This document shows positions 13,501 through 24,816 of a stretch of 64,000 nt of DNA, piece after piece. Both the position numbers and the translations under genes were made by a program. Origin of the DNA: Pipra filicauda (taxonomy: Eukaryota > Chordata > Aves > Passeriformes > Pipridae); contig NW_024104283.1 in assembly GCF_003945595.2 (NCBI RefSeq), positions 1,744,630-1,808,629 on the forward strand. The letters are read 5' to 3'. How positions within the stretch are numbered: the first letter of the stretch is position 1; the number at the start of each line of letters is the position of its first letter. Below the pieces are notes generated by a model that was not told the origin of the DNA, made no database searches, and was given only the letters and a program-made list of their open reading frames with translations.

Positions 13501-16500
13501 TTTAGCTTGGGTGACAAACCCAACCAAAATGGGCAGCACAGAAGCCACTTTTACTTCTACAGAAACAGTAACAGATGAAATAGCATTAACAAAGGGATAT
13601 TTCCCCACATGTACCAAGTTCCTGGATACCCATACGTTCTGTTGACAGTATTCTAACCAATGTGTTTACCTCCTATGGCACTGCCACCACAGTGGGTGTA
13701 TGGCTCTGACGTGTGTCACCAGTTGCTGGATCAGAGTTAGCTTGTAAAGCTTAAGTCTTGTCTCCTTAAAGGATTTAAGAGCTGAAGTTATTGCAGAGAA
13801 TCTGTTGAGCAAAGACCTTCCTTTTGACCCACTTATCAAGAAAACTATGTCTCAACTACAGCAGAAGACAAATGATACCTGGAACTGGATTGGGGACTAA
13901 AGACATGCTGTAGGACGATAATATGACAACTGCCATTTGTTCTACGTTTGTTTCCTGGAATTCAGGGAGAGGACTGACTTATAGCCCATAAATAGTAACA
14001 GGTATTCGCATGCCCTCATTGAAGAGTGTTGACGTGCACAAGCCCACCCTGACAAGGTTTAACAAGTAGGAGGGAACAGCTAGTAAAGACTTATGAGAAA
14101 CAGCATGGAAGAGTATTTACACCGAGAACTTACCTGTTGGTTCACACCTTTCCTCAAGAGGTAAGGGCAGTGAAGTAGTTTGCAGTATTACTTTAGCAGG
14201 CAGTCTAGCTGATAATGTTCGTTTTAAATACTGTCACCATACTGTGATCATTTAGATAACTTTAGATGAGATGAGTACTTTATCAAGTTTATTTCACTAG
14301 AAAAAGCACTTGGAACTTTATACCCTACTGCATTATCTCCGTTTTGGCTCACCCTAAGCCATCACACACAAAGGACACTTTAGAATGGTACAAACTCACT
14401 GTCTAATTCTACTGACGGAAAACAAATTCTCAAGTACCCCATCAAAAACATGACCCACTCAGATTTGCCATTTCAGCACTGCCAGGATGGTATTTTCTAT
14501 CACTTACCATTTCTGAGCAAGACATTTGACTTTTATTGCTGGGCTGCACTGTGGTGGCACACTGCCACATTGTATGCCTTACAGTGGTTGCTACAGTGGA
14601 AAGCTTTCTGTCATCACCTTGTTCAGCTTGCCAAGAACAGACTGTTATTTAATGTAAGTTCAGGCTCAGAAAGTCAATACTTTGGCCAAGTGTCCATCTG
14701 TGAAGTAAGCTGCCCAGTTAGAAGTGCTGTATAGGGTCTACCTGCAACAATCCTCTTAAGAGACCTTAAATCCTTGTCAAAGCACCATGCATTTACCAAA
14801 ATTCACAGCAACCCTTCACAAAGACATTTGCTGTGAAAAACCTTCCTAAGTACCAAAATATTATTGACTTGCTTATGCAGTTGTGTACTGTTGAGGAGTC
14901 TGCCCAAAACTTCAGAGTTTCCCATTAGGCGTTCCAACTTCCACCAGAAGCTGATGAGTACAGCAATAGAAGAACTAAAGCATGAGGTTGTTCCACTTGT
15001 TGCTTCAGCTGCACTACCAGTACAAAGCTTGCCAGTAAAAGCTTTGGGGAAACTCTGCAGTATTTCACACGTACTTTTTGCAAGATGCTCGTTAACAGAT
15101 ATCAGTTCAAGAGTCTGCTAGCAAGCTCAGTCTTTCAAACAAAAAGAAAAAAAAAGTTAAGCTTTTAGATTCAGACAAAGATAGAATTACGCTTGGACAG
15201 AGTTTGTAAACACCGTGACAATGGTACAAGTCTACTTGCCTCAACAAAAACTTGAATCTCAATGTCCTCTCTCACAATATTTCTAGCTTAGCATGATCTC
15301 CAGCCATAACATGAAGCTGCTTTCTCCAGAATCTGGCAGCAGTTAAGCCTTCCATTTCTGCACACTTAACATTTTAATGTTCGTGTTAGTTGAAGACACA
15401 GCTTTCCAGATATGACACAGATAACTCACACAATCTTCTCAGGTTTGTTCTATGTCCACTACTGGCACTGCTGGGGTAAACTGTCAATGTCAGCTGCTTA
15501 CTTTCTTACTTTCTATGACCACAAGCACTTGTCAAAGACAGAGGCTAGCTGGTGGCTGTTGTCTGCCACACTCCAAGAAGCAGCTTATAGTACTAGGCCT
15601 ACCTTTTATAAATACAATACCACAGCAATTCAAGCTTGAATTCTTCTTCCATGATGAAACTTGCATATTAGTAACATGGTCCGTGTTCTGCTGAGAAGCA
15701 GTTAATTGATACAAGTTTAGACAGTGAACGTAATTCTGCATATCTTGTGTTAGCTGCTCTGTAGCCTTCCAGCACACAGAGACATAATATTCAATTTTAC
15801 AGCTCATGATAGCTATGAACTACATGTACAGCACTATGTGCACACCAGTGCACAACGGGAAAGGGAATGATCCTGTATTATAAGAGACAGTCCTGTACAC
15901 AGGCATGCACAGATGCAAGCAAGGAGGATGCAAGCAAGGAGGGTGGAGGACACAATGTTTACATAGTAGTCAGACTGGGAGGAAGAACAGAGGAAGGTCA
16001 CAGCACTATCATAGCGTATGTTTGTCCAAATCACTTCTTGGTCTTCATTACAACAGGAATCCAGAATTTTCTACCCCAAACAGCAGATAGGCTAAAACTA
16101 ATCTGTCTCGAAACCTGTTTTTCTGCTTTTCTTTCTGATGAAGAACTTCAGTTGAGAATTTTTAAAAAATTATTGTGTTTTTTTTTAATCACAGGAAATT
16201 TGTTCTCATTCCCAAGGCCATATCATGGCTAAGTCCCTTTTGTACCATATTCCCTGGATCCAGTAATTCCAAATGCTCAGTCTCATGGAAAGAAACGTCA
16301 TCAGGAACTTAAGGTGCAAACACATTCCAGCAAGGTAGAATTACATCTTTCTGCTAAGTGGACTGCTAGTGTTCTGATAAGGTCAGTGTAATGCAACACA
16401 AGTCTGCAAGTTCTAGTTTGTCCTCAAACAGAGGCTGAACACAGGCTACAAGAGTGTTAGCTTATTCTCCCTGCCCCACTGACACATCCTGAAACACAAG

Positions 16501-17920
16501 AATGGCTACTGAACATGACAATTTATAAGCATTTGAAATTAAGTATCCTTCCTAGTAGCTTTAGATCTCAGCTGATTTTGCTTTTTTAAGTAAGGTTACA
16601 TTAAGCTGGGAACTTAGACCTTTAAACCAGAAAAGCCACACAAGGTTAAGTCTTGTTTAAAGAATTTTAGTGACCAAGGCAGCAGCCCTCAGCTGAAGCC
16701 CTCCCTACCCTGAAGGCATATGTAAAACCTCCTATTTCAGAGAATGTGTGCAGGGAGTCAGTGAAGCTTTCCCCTTTATTAGTGACTGTAATAACTGACC
16801 TGTTTCAATCAGCTTTAACAGAGTAAAGCAATACAAGGCAGTAGACTCAACCACAAACCAAGAAACAAAAATAATTATAAGAGGTCATCTTTTTCAACCC
16901 AACTTATCCCTGGCAATGTAGACCAAAAAGGGTTCCCTACCTCAAGTTCCTACCAGCCACAGGTAAGAACTACGTTGTAAATATTGCATTTTGTTTGTCC
17001 GCTGCTCTGGGCTCTGTTTATGAAAGACCAGGGAACACAGTAATGACTTCACATAGCTTTTCTCAAGCTCGAGACTACTAGCCTCTGGGGCAAGTCAGTG
17101 CACACAGCCCTTCCAGCTACGAAGGAGCCTAGCGCTACTAAGAAAAAGTACTTGATAGCAGCACATAGCAAGAAACAGCCCAATTTATCAGGCACTAAAA
17201 TTTTATTTCAGGTACAAAAGAAATCAGGAAGCCCTGCCCCATACACACGTACCTTATCACTTCAGCTGGCTTTGATCTAGCACATGTGCCCACTAAACTT
17301 ATTTACACATTCTCTATGCATCTTTTGAGACCATTGGAATCCTGAACTTGACCTCCTTCTCAGGCTAGATACACCCATATTACTCCACCTCAGACAGCTC
17401 AGAGTTTGCCCTCCTCTATTTATCTGAAGACAGACAAGCAGTTGCTCACAGTACACGGTGCTTCAGTCTAAGGACAATCTGTGCACAGCAGAGCCGAGAG
17501 AGCAGTTGTCCTATGGTTATCTGAACCGAGCTGCATCGCCTTAACTCCTAATAGCCCGTCACAGAGTAAGGAGCCCCGGGCCGAGGATGGAGAGTCCACT
17601 GCGGCTCTGCCACCGCCCCCCCAGCGCCGCTCCTGCAGCAGGCGCGACACGGGTCCTGAAGGACACGGCGGAGGGAGCCCGTCACCGCCCCCGGCCAGCC
17701 CCGGGTGACAGGAGGGCCCGACACCGCCACCCCCGCGACCGGGCCGGGGCTGCCTCACCTTGACGCGGATCTCGTAGGTGGTGAAGCGGCCGCGGCCCAC
17801 CCCCACCGTCTGCGGGTTGCCCACGTCGATCTCCAGGAAGTTGCTGGGGGGCCCGTAGGCGTCGTTCAGGTTCTGGGGCTTGCTGATCAGCCGTCGGGTG
17901 TCCGCGATCGTCTCGGCCAT
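1440..17920 (-). CDS. SNX3: SNX3, sorting nexin-3 (complete, 4 coding exons)
   Basis: The coding sequence joins 17920-17759, 5601-5506, 5125-5001 and 1545-1440 on the minus strand, 489 nt including TGA, giving 162 residues, the usual SNX3 length. All introns are GT-AG. The protein is essentially one PX domain with no BAR domain. The PI3P-pocket residues known from the family fall where expected: R70 and Y71 in the RRRYSDF motif, K95 in PPLPGKA and R118 in EERKQ. Ser72, a reported phospho-site in the human protein, is kept. SNX3 binds PI3P on early endosomes and works with the retromer core to recycle cargo such as Wntless, the transferrin receptor and DMT1. The start at 17920 was chosen by homology (MAETIADTRRLI). 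No upstream in-frame stop precedes it. The identification rests on near-identity to vertebrate SNX3 as I know it. AFG1L lies head-to-head on the right. Confidence 0.97.
1546..5000 (-). other. SNX3 intron 3
   Basis: A 3.45-kb GT-AG intron. I see no CR1, LTR, extra exon or RNA gene in it. The minus-strand open frames at 1873-2193 and 2814-3032 have no recognisable protein motif. Confidence 0.8.
5001..5125 (-). CDS. SNX3: SNX3 coding exon 3
   Basis: Encodes residues 87-127 and two bases of codon 128 (VVVPPLPGKA to ALEQFIN). The acceptor is TTTCAG/GTT and the donor AACAA/GTAAGT. It contains the proline-rich PX loop, K95 and R118. This exon was too fragmented in single frames to stand out as a long open frame and was found by translating between splice sites. 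Confidence 0.96.
5126..5505 (-). other. SNX3 intron 2 (short, 380 bp)
   Basis: A short GT-AG intron running from donor GTGAGT (5505-5500) to acceptor CAG (5128-5126). Nothing else is recognised inside it. Confidence 0.85.
5506..5601 (-). CDS. SNX3: SNX3 coding exon 2
   Basis: Encodes residues 55-86 (TNLPIFKLKE to ELERESK), 96 nt, phase 0 at both ends. The acceptor is TTTTCAG/ACA and the donor AAG/GTGAGT. It carries R70 and Y71 of the PI3P-binding pocket within RRRYSDFEWLR. A second donor-like AAAG/GTAAAT lies 16 nt further into the intron. Confidence 0.97.
9877..9910. repeat. 17-bp perfect tandem duplication
   Basis: The 17-base unit CAAGAAACTGGCTTCAG at 9877-9893 is repeated exactly at 9894-9910 in SNX3 intron 1. 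It looks like a recent replication-slippage duplication. Confidence 0.9.
15912..15941. repeat. 15-bp tandem duplication
   Basis: The unit GATGCAAGCAAGGAG at 15912-15926 is repeated at 15927-15941 apart from the last few bases, giving an AAGGAGG-rich purine stretch in SNX3 intron 1. Confidence 0.7.
17759..17920 (-). CDS. SNX3: SNX3 coding exon 1
   Basis: Encodes residues 1-54, from MAETIADTRR to TTYEIRVK, in phase 0. The donor is AAG/GTGAGG at 17759/17758. The exon lies inside a CpG island. It contains the flexible N-terminal tail, including the NDAYGPPSNFLEIDV stretch that in human SNX3 helps contact retromer, and the first strand of the PX domain. Confidence 0.97.
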
Positions 17921-18050
17921 GGCGGAGCGGGCGCCTTTCCCACCCTGAGCGACAGACCGAGCCCCGAGCCCCGAACACCGCTCCACCCGCCCGCCCCGCG
18001 GCCAGCTGACTGCCCGGCAACGCGCACCCACACCCACGGCCCACGCGCAA

Positions 18051-18070
18051 GGCACGCTGGGCAGTGTAGT
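18051..18070 (-). promoter_or_regulatory. ZNF143/THAP11-like site upstream of SNX3
   Basis: The minus strand reads ACTACACTGCCCAGCGTGCC. This closely follows the ACTACA-NN-TCCCA-type element bound by ZNF143/THAP11 in many vertebrate housekeeping promoters. Binding is inferred from the motif only. Confidence 0.5.
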
Positions 18071-18122
18071 CCTCAGGGGCCGCGCCTCTCGCTTACGTCC
18101 GTCGCGACCTCCCTCCTTTTGA

Positions 18123-18141
18123 ACTACAGATCCCGGCGGGC
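18123..18141 (+). promoter_or_regulatory. Second ZNF143/THAP11-like site upstream of SNX3
   Basis: The plus strand reads ACTACAGATCCCGGCGGGC, with the ACTACA and TCCC parts intact. It lies about 55 bp further upstream than the first site and in the opposite orientation. Confidence 0.45.
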
Positions 18142-18929
18142 GCTGGAGGCGAGGCGCGCTGACCGGGGGAGCTGGTTTGTCGGGCCCGCCCGCTCGTCGG
18201 GCGCGAGTGGCCGGGCGCGGGCCGTGGGGCTGAGGGGAGCGAGCGCAGCTTCCCCGCCTTGGGGGGGCGAGGAGACTAGGCAGGAAATGCAGCATGGGCA
18301 ACGTGTTAGGCGTAAGGAAACAGGTAGGTGCGAACGTAGGCTGCAGGAGATGCCCACCAAAAGCTTTGTGTTGAAAACAAAGTCTTGAGTTACAGACCCA
18401 AGCTGCAATCAAGGTGACAGCGTTGTCTGTAGCAGCCTTAAATCTTTTAAGGCTTACTGCATTTTTCCAAGAGATACACATTTAATAATAAAACCAACGG
18501 GCCTAGATTTTATATCCTCATAGCTTACAAAGACTAAGTGTTTGTTCCCATTTCATTCATAAAAGGTAGGAAAGGAAAACTGTGTTTACAGAATAATTAA
18601 AAATTTTAAAAAAGTATTTTAATAACTTGAGAGAGAAAGGAAAAAAGAGAATGAGGGAAAGGCAGAAACGAAGCTGATAGACTTGTTCCCTTCCGTGACA
18701 TAAGGTCTTTATTTCTTCGGTATCTGATCAGGCAGGGGGTGTGTTACGATAAAAGAAATGTTGCCCAAAGCAGTGGAATGTTTACCCTCTTGATACACTC
18801 AGAACATCAGTGAACAGAAATTGAATTAATCTGCCAATATTTCAAATTACTCCACCATCTTGGAGGGCTTCCAGAATTTTTTACTATCTGTTAACAGTAG
18901 CCTTCCAATGATTACATACATATATAATT

Positions 18930-18965
18930 TTCCTTCCTTCCTTCCTTCCTACCTACCTGCCTTCC
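18930..18965. repeat. (TTCC)n microsatellite
   Basis: About five TTCC units followed by degenerate ACCT/TGCC units. Simple sequence, likely length-polymorphic. Confidence 0.85.
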
Positions 18966-19022
18966 GAAAGAGTTCTAGTGATTCTCATTACTATCCAGAT
19001 AGAATGAGACTGTAGTCTAGCT

Positions 19023-19052
19023 AAAAAAAAAAAAAAACAACAACAACAAAAA
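19023..19052. repeat. A-rich / (CAA)n low-complexity tract
   Basis: A run of about 15 A followed by four CAA units and more A. No retroposed gene body is recognisable on its 5' side, so it is called simple sequence. Confidence 0.8.
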
Positions 19053-20853
19053 ACTAGTGATATTTTTTCCAAAAATCTGTGTAGGCAGCAGCTAAAATGG
19101 CAAGCTGCCCACAGATCACGTTCAAGAGACTCAAAGTTAACATCTGGCAAGTTTAATTAGCAGTTGTCTATGTTAATAAAAAGATAATCAGAAAGCAGAG
19201 ATGAACTCAAGATACAAAAATAGCCCATCACCATAACCAGTATGCCGTAGGTGGTTTGCTTGGTAACTTTTCTGTGAATTTCCTTGTCATCACTCCTTCA
19301 TGATTAGTTCTCCGCCTTACAGTGCACCTTCCTTACTTCCTTTCTTTCCACTAATAGCTGCCAACTATTCACTTTATAATTATAAACAGAAATTAAGCTG
19401 ACAAGAGTTTTACAAAGCGGGAGTGAAAGGGAGCCTTACCTGAATTATACTTGTTATTAAACCGGTCTTGCAGCAAGGCAAGAAAAAACTCATTAATTCT
19501 ACTGAGATCACATATATGTGCATCTGGATAAGCTTTTGTTTGTTACACAACCTATCCTGCCACATCTAATTGAAAATGTGACAATGCAGCAGAGCACTGG
19601 TGTTGTCTTTACTATAACATATTGTCTGCCTCCTGGCCAAGCCTTGTTTCGTTATCTGTTCCAAAGCAACAAAAAGATATCCAGTACCGTACATTTGGAA
19701 AGAGCGAGGCCTAAGTTGAATTCTTTTCTCACAGCATACCATCTGAGCACTACTATTCTGTCTACTTTTTCTAACAGGGATAACTGGCGGTGGAGAGCCA
19801 TGTGGAGGCAAGCTACGGGGAGCAACTGTTATAGTGCCCATGTGTCAACAGTGTTGGTATATAAAGTGATTTGAAGAGGTCTCCCATTTCTGTTTTTTTT
19901 CCCACTGAGGTCATATACAAATCCTCTGATCTGGGAGACAAAGGGGAAGATGCCCTGCTTTATGACTAGCCTCCCCCTTACATCAAGTGAAAGCATGCAT
20001 GCCACACTGGCTAATGAGGCAAGGAGAAGGAATGAAGGTGGGGGAAAGGCAGAGTTTTGTGATCCTCCTTGTTTTCTTCCAATCCTCAGAAAATGCATTT
20101 GTTTATTTTGTAACACGTTTCAGATGTTTTTTGTGATCATGAGACTGGACTTAAGCTCTCTGCAGTTGTTTCTTCTTGCTAGAAAGGTTCTTTTCTCAAG
20201 GTGAAAGTGAGCATAAATATGGAAAAGAAAGTTTTAATTCTGTTTCTGACATGAACTTTGGGCCAGATTTCAAATCTGGAGGGAGAGAGGTCAGCTGTGT
20301 TTGTAGGTCCAAAGATTAGATGCAAGAAACCAAGCATTTATATACTCACAGATTTGTTACTACACATTGTTTATTCAACTATGACACAGATTTTCTAGCA
20401 GAACATTAATATGGATACCATAGTCTCATAGCATGAACTCATATAAGCAGTTATGAATGGATGACTGCTTCTTGAATTTTGTAAAGTACTACCTCTCCAG
20501 TAGTTTTTTGTTTATTTCTTTGTTTTTTTAAAAGAAAAAGTCACATTTAATTGGAAAGGAAACCAAATCTCTCCATTATCCAGTTAGGACTCTTCAGCAT
20601 TTCTAACAAGTGCCTAGGTTAACACATTTTAAACATCACAGGCAGATTTTGTCTTGTGGGGAATGCTGACTCAGGATAAGGCAAAACTCACAGGACATTG
20701 AACTAATTGTGCAATGCCTTATGTGGAAAAATTACTTCCTGATCCCTGCAGTAGCTGCCAGTGCTTTGAAACATGGTGTTTGAATATCTGCATTGTGTAC
20801 TTGCCTGCCAGATAATAATATTAAGCTTCTAAGTATAATTTGTAATATCCACA

Positions 20854-20879
20854 TTTATATATATACATATATATATATA
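20854..20879. repeat. (TA)n microsatellite
   Basis: Alternating TA dinucleotides with one C interruption. Confidence 0.85.
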
Positions 20880-23192
20880 GTGAACTCCTGTTCTGAGAGA
20901 CACCAAGTAGTGCCTGTGTAGCTGAAAGACTGTGCAGTGAATTTCTAACACGTTGAGCTGTTTGAGCTATTAGAAGTAAACTATAAACTGATAGTGAAAA
21001 TGGCTGTAAGTCCATAATTTTGGGAATATTTATGCAGATTTATTAACCTGAGGCTTTATAAGCAATGTAGATTATTAACAGCATATTTGATTGACTCAAA
21101 ATAGATGAGGTTAATATCAAGTTTACCCTAAAGTGTTTTGACAGGAAAATGACTTTTGATGGAAACTGTGTTGATGAAAACTAGCCACAAAATTCATTTT
21201 CATAGAGTAGGCTGAATGGTTAGTTCTATATCAAAAGTGCATTTGTATTTGGGAGCCAAAGATGTGTCCCATGGTGGGAATATCTTGGAGTCTTGCAGGC
21301 AGGTAAATTCAGCCCTCCTTCTGCAGAAACTCAGAAGGAGTCTGGCAGAGACCCAAACACCCTTGGACACATCTGTCCCCATAAGGTTCAACACATCCAG
21401 ATTTCTAAAAGCAGTGCAGTTTATACCACTAGAGGCCAGACAGGACCCCTGGAGTGGTTTGATTATACTCCTGATTTATATTCCTCTTCAAGACCACCTA
21501 TACTTTTGGCTAGCTGGCAGATTAATAATGCAGTTGAACAAGTGCTAATTTAATTTCTACACGGTTGCAATGTCACATTTTTGAAGGTGAGCAAAGGCAT
21601 AGGTACAAGTGTACCACAGAATGGGTCTGTATCTGTCTCAGGACATTAACATGGTAGTCTACAGAAGCGTACTTGAAAGTCCTGTTCATTTAGGTTAACA
21701 CCAAAACTTCATTTTGCCAAGTGCTTACAGCCAACAGACAATGAGTTCCCGGAGTGTGCAGTCCACTGCACGGTGGCATGTCAGGGTTTGCCCGTGTATA
21801 GAAGGCTCATAGCATTGCAGAGGGTTTATTCACTTAGGTAGAAGATGTCAGAATAGAACCAAACGGGAAGTTTTTCTATGCTGTCTTGCATAACAAGGTT
21901 AAGAAAAAAACAGTGACAATTTAAATAAATCAGATGTTTTTGCTGAAGATTATACTGTCATTTTCTCCAATTATCTTGACATTTCACCCATTCATATTGT
22001 GATCTGAGTTAATAATGGAAGAAAACCCAGCTCTTGTTGCCTTGTTTATTCTTTGTTCTCAAGGAGATAAGCTGTTTATAAAGATAACTTATTTGTTATT
22101 TAAATCATTTTTACTGAAGTTGTTTGTTTCCTTCTTTGAGTTTCTAAATATATTGCGACAATTGTGATGCATCTCTGAGACGTCTATTCAATGCACTATG
22201 ATTTGTACTGGAATTCGTTCCTAAATGGGCACAGGTGTTGATAGCTATAATATGCTACAATGAGTCAAAACCAATAAATGCCCAATAAAGGAAAGATGAA
22301 AGAAAATGCACTGAAAGCAGCACTTTTAAGATGTGATTAAAAAGCACTTTAGTTCACTACTTAATTAGGTATATTGCGCTGAAGATGCGTCTCTGCAGCA
22401 ACTACGTATTTTAAAACAGCTGAACATATTAGAGCATGACTTCAATCACTTAATATTTTCAAGATCATAAACATTATTTTTAGAATTAGCAATACTATTC
22501 AGGATATAATCAACTTTTGTTTGCAAGCTGTTCTATAGTGCCCTAAAGCAACATTTTCCAAAACATTTGTTAAAAAAAAAAGTTAATTGGTAGCCTAGGA
22601 AAATTACTTGCTTGCCTTCTAATGTTGCACAGAAATTTAATGCTAGAATAAGACATAGAAATTCTGATGTTGCAAAACTAAAAGTCAGTTTAAGCATTTC
22701 CTTTGTGCTTCCATCAGGAGCAGACATTTTGTTATCCATTTCTTGCACAATGGAGTCTGCAAGCAACATTTCCTGAAGCCCCATCCTGACCTTTGGGTGC
22801 ATTTCTGATGGGAATGGAGGCCCAGCCAGTGAACAAGTGAGAATTACAGTTGGTGATTCCTGAGTGCCAGTGCCTTTCCCATGGAGGGCAGGCTTTTTGC
22901 ATTGTGCCTTTCTGTCAAAAGAGCTTTGTAGTCACAGTGGAGGTGCTTGGATAAGGCAGTCAGGTACCTACCAAAGGAGGAAGGCAGTTGGCATTCTCCT
23001 GAGGAGCTCTCGTGAGCCACATGTGAGTATCTGAACTGATACCAAGGACAAGGCTTACTGTGAGCTAAGAACAAACTGGCTGAACAGGACTGAATCAGCC
23101 TCTAGATTTTGCATTATCTTTGGGGAAATTTGTTTTTGTGTTAAGGTATCTTCTTGTTCAGTTTTAAATATATATTCATAGGCATAAAAGTG

Positions 23193-23232
23193 ATACTGAT
23201 AGACATAAACTTATACTGATAGACATAAACTG
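23193..23232. repeat. 20-bp tandem duplication
   Basis: A 20-base unit starting ATACTGATAGACATAAAC occurs at 23193-23212 and again at 23213-23232 with one difference at the last base. Confidence 0.85.
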
Positions 23233-23465
23233 ATATGGCTGATGTGCAGATAGACTGTAACTCTGGACAGGAATATTGTTCTTAATATTTTACAAATATT
23301 TGTCCTTAGTATTTTATGGTACATGTTTTTAAAGATAAAATCAAATAGCACGTGCTAGAAAGGATCAGGAAATGCAAATCCAGTTGCCAAAACTCCTCAG
23401 TGACAGCCAAGCTGGCCTGAGAACTGCGGCACCCGATACAGGCACGGTGCAGCATGATACAAATT

Positions 23466-23663
23466 ATAGAATCATAGAATAGTTAGGATTGGAAGGGACC
23501 TCTGGAGATTATTTAGTCCAAGGGAGGGTCATCTAGAGCAGGTTACACAGGAATGTGTCCAGGTGCATTTTGAATGCCTCCAGAGAGGGCGACTCCATGA
23601 CTTCTTTGGGCAGCCTGTTCCAGTGCTCTGCCATCCTCAATGTAACTTCTTCCTCGTGTTGAG
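23466..23663 (-). mobile_element. CR1 LINE 3' fragment, antisense
   Basis: Begins with the inverted CR1 3' terminal repeat (ATAGAATCATAGAAT) followed by TTGGAAGGGACCTCTGGAGAT, the complement of the CR1 3' end. It continues into the CR1 coding tail (complement of the SPSLEVF region) and stops near 23663. It is 5'-truncated and diverged. A second CR1 in the opposite orientation starts about 235 bp to the right, forming an inverted pair. Confidence 0.85.
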
Positions 23664-23897
23664 ATGGTCAAGGAAGTTGTTTGGAAACTGGAGTGCATGG
23701 GTAGGGCGGTAAGGTGCTATGTGCAGCTGCAGGTGGGTCTGGAAGTTGCAATTTCTGCTGAGTGGCCAGAGCAGCACGGGGAACACAGCCCTTGGGCAGC
23801 CAGGCAGGCAGGTGGGCTCTCCAAGGGCTGCTCCACTGCTTGTGGTGCAGTTTGGAGGGCAAAGAGAGGGGGAAGGAGCCAGGGACTGGCAAAGGAT
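23664..23897. other. Spacer between inverted CR1 fragments
   Basis: About 230 bp of moderately GC-rich DNA between the antisense and sense CR1 copies. I cannot assign it to a repeat family. It may be older CR1 sequence too diverged to read. Confidence 0.4.
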
Positions 23898-24440
23898 CGA
23901 CAGCCAGGTAAACACGAACCAGCAGTGTGCCCAGGTGGCCAAGAAGGCCAATGGCATCCTGGCCTATATCAGCAACAGTGTTGCCAGCAGGACCAGGGAA
24001 GTGATTGTTCCCTTGTACTCAGCACTGGTGAAGCAACACCCTGAGTACTGTGTTCGGTTTTGGGCCCCTCACTACAAGAAGGACACTGAGGTGCTGGAGT
24101 GAGTCCAGAGAAGGGCAATGTAGCTGGTGAAGGATCTGGAGCATATGTCCTATGAGGAGTGGCTGAAGTAACTGGGATTGTTTAGCCTGCAGAAGAAGAG
24201 GCTCAGGGGTGACCTTATTAGTCTCTATGACTGCCTGAAAGGAGGTTGTAGCCAGGTGCGAGTGAGTCTCTTCTCCCGGGCAACTAGTGACAAGAGGACA
24301 TAGGGGAGGTTTAGATTGGATATTAGGAAGAATTTCTTCCTAGACAGGGTGATTAGACAGTGGAATGGGTTGCCCAGGGGGGTGATGGAGTCACCGTCCC
24401 TGGAGGTGTTTAAGGAAAGGCTGGACGTGGCACTTAGTGC

Positions 24441-24816
24441 TGTTCTGGAAAATAATATACCTGTTTGTTTCTGTTATTATAAGCCTCAAAAATATTCCAG
24501 AGACAGAGGAGCTAACTAAACTTTTATTCGAATAAAAGGGAGAGTTCTCTGGCCAATCCCTAGTGAGGTCTCTCAACTTAATGGAGATCGCAGCCTCTTT
24601 TATCCCCTTGCCTGAAACGCAGGTCCCTCCCCATTTCCCCACTGGCTGAGATACTCCGGGGTTACAGCCTTCTCGATGCCTACAGTGTGTCCTCTCATTA
24701 CATGGTCCCCTTGTTTCTGGGCAAACTGCATCTTTCTATAACTAAACAACTGAACAACGAATAACTTGTCACTTTCCACCACCAAATGCAACCACACTAC
24801 AAATTTTGCAAGAACA
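24441..24816 (-). mobile_element. Solo LTR-like insertion inside CR1 (376 bp)
   Basis: CR1 homology stops at 24440 and resumes at 24817 with almost no loss. The 376-bp insert has matching inverted ends, TGTTCT and AGAACA, as LTRs do. Read on the minus strand it shows a TATA-like GATAAAAGAGG near 24600, then AATAAA within an 18-bp palindrome at 24521-24538, in the U3-R-U5 order. No internal retroviral gene is present, so a solo LTR is the best reading. The target-site duplication is not clear: CTGT occurs at 24440-24443 and again at 24817-24820, but the first copy overlaps the proposed LTR end. The family is not identified. Confidence 0.55.
24521..24538. terminator. 18-bp palindrome with AATAAA on both strands
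   Basis: CTTTTATTCGAATAAAAG is its own reverse complement and presents AATAAA to transcripts of either direction. It lies in the LTR-like insert about 490 bp upstream of the AFG1L start codon. Termination activity is inferred, not shown. Confidence 0.45.

Larger units (their letters stand above)
5602..17758 (-). other. SNX3 intron 1 (12.2 kb)
   Basis: A long AT-rich first intron without an obvious CR1 or LTR copy. It holds a 17-bp tandem duplication at 9877-9910 and a 15-bp one at 15912-15941. The open frames of up to 121 codons inside it (for example 15867-16232 and 11283-11534, plus strand) show no known motif and look like chance. Confidence 0.8.
17565..18300 (-). promoter_or_regulatory. 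SNX3 CpG-island promoter region
   Basis: A sharp rise in G+C and CpG density against the AT-rich flanks, covering coding exon 1 and the sequence upstream of the start codon. There is no TATA box at a plausible distance. Two ZNF143/THAP11-like motifs (18051-18070 and 18123-18141) lie 130-220 bp upstream of the ATG. The start of transcription is probably between about 17940 and 18060, but cannot be fixed by eye. Confidence 0.75.
18301..23465. other. Intergenic region between SNX3 and the CR1/LTR cluster
   Basis: AT-rich DNA between the divergent SNX3 and AFG1L promoters. It contains a (TTCC)n run near 18930, an A-rich (CAA) stretch near 19023, a TA microsatellite near 20854 and a 20-bp tandem duplication at 23193-23232. 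No coding exon is recognisable. The open frames here, up to about 118 codons, lack any known motif. Confidence 0.7.

Noticed and set aside
15867..16232. Plus-strand open frame of 121 codons in SNX3 intron 1
   Set aside because: No recognisable domain and partly built from a 15-bp duplication. No splice or promoter context supports it.
17468..18481. Minus-strand open frame of 337 codons
   Set aside because: It is SNX3 exon 1 read together with upstream CpG-rich DNA and retained intron sequence. Only residues encoded by 17920-17759 match SNX3.
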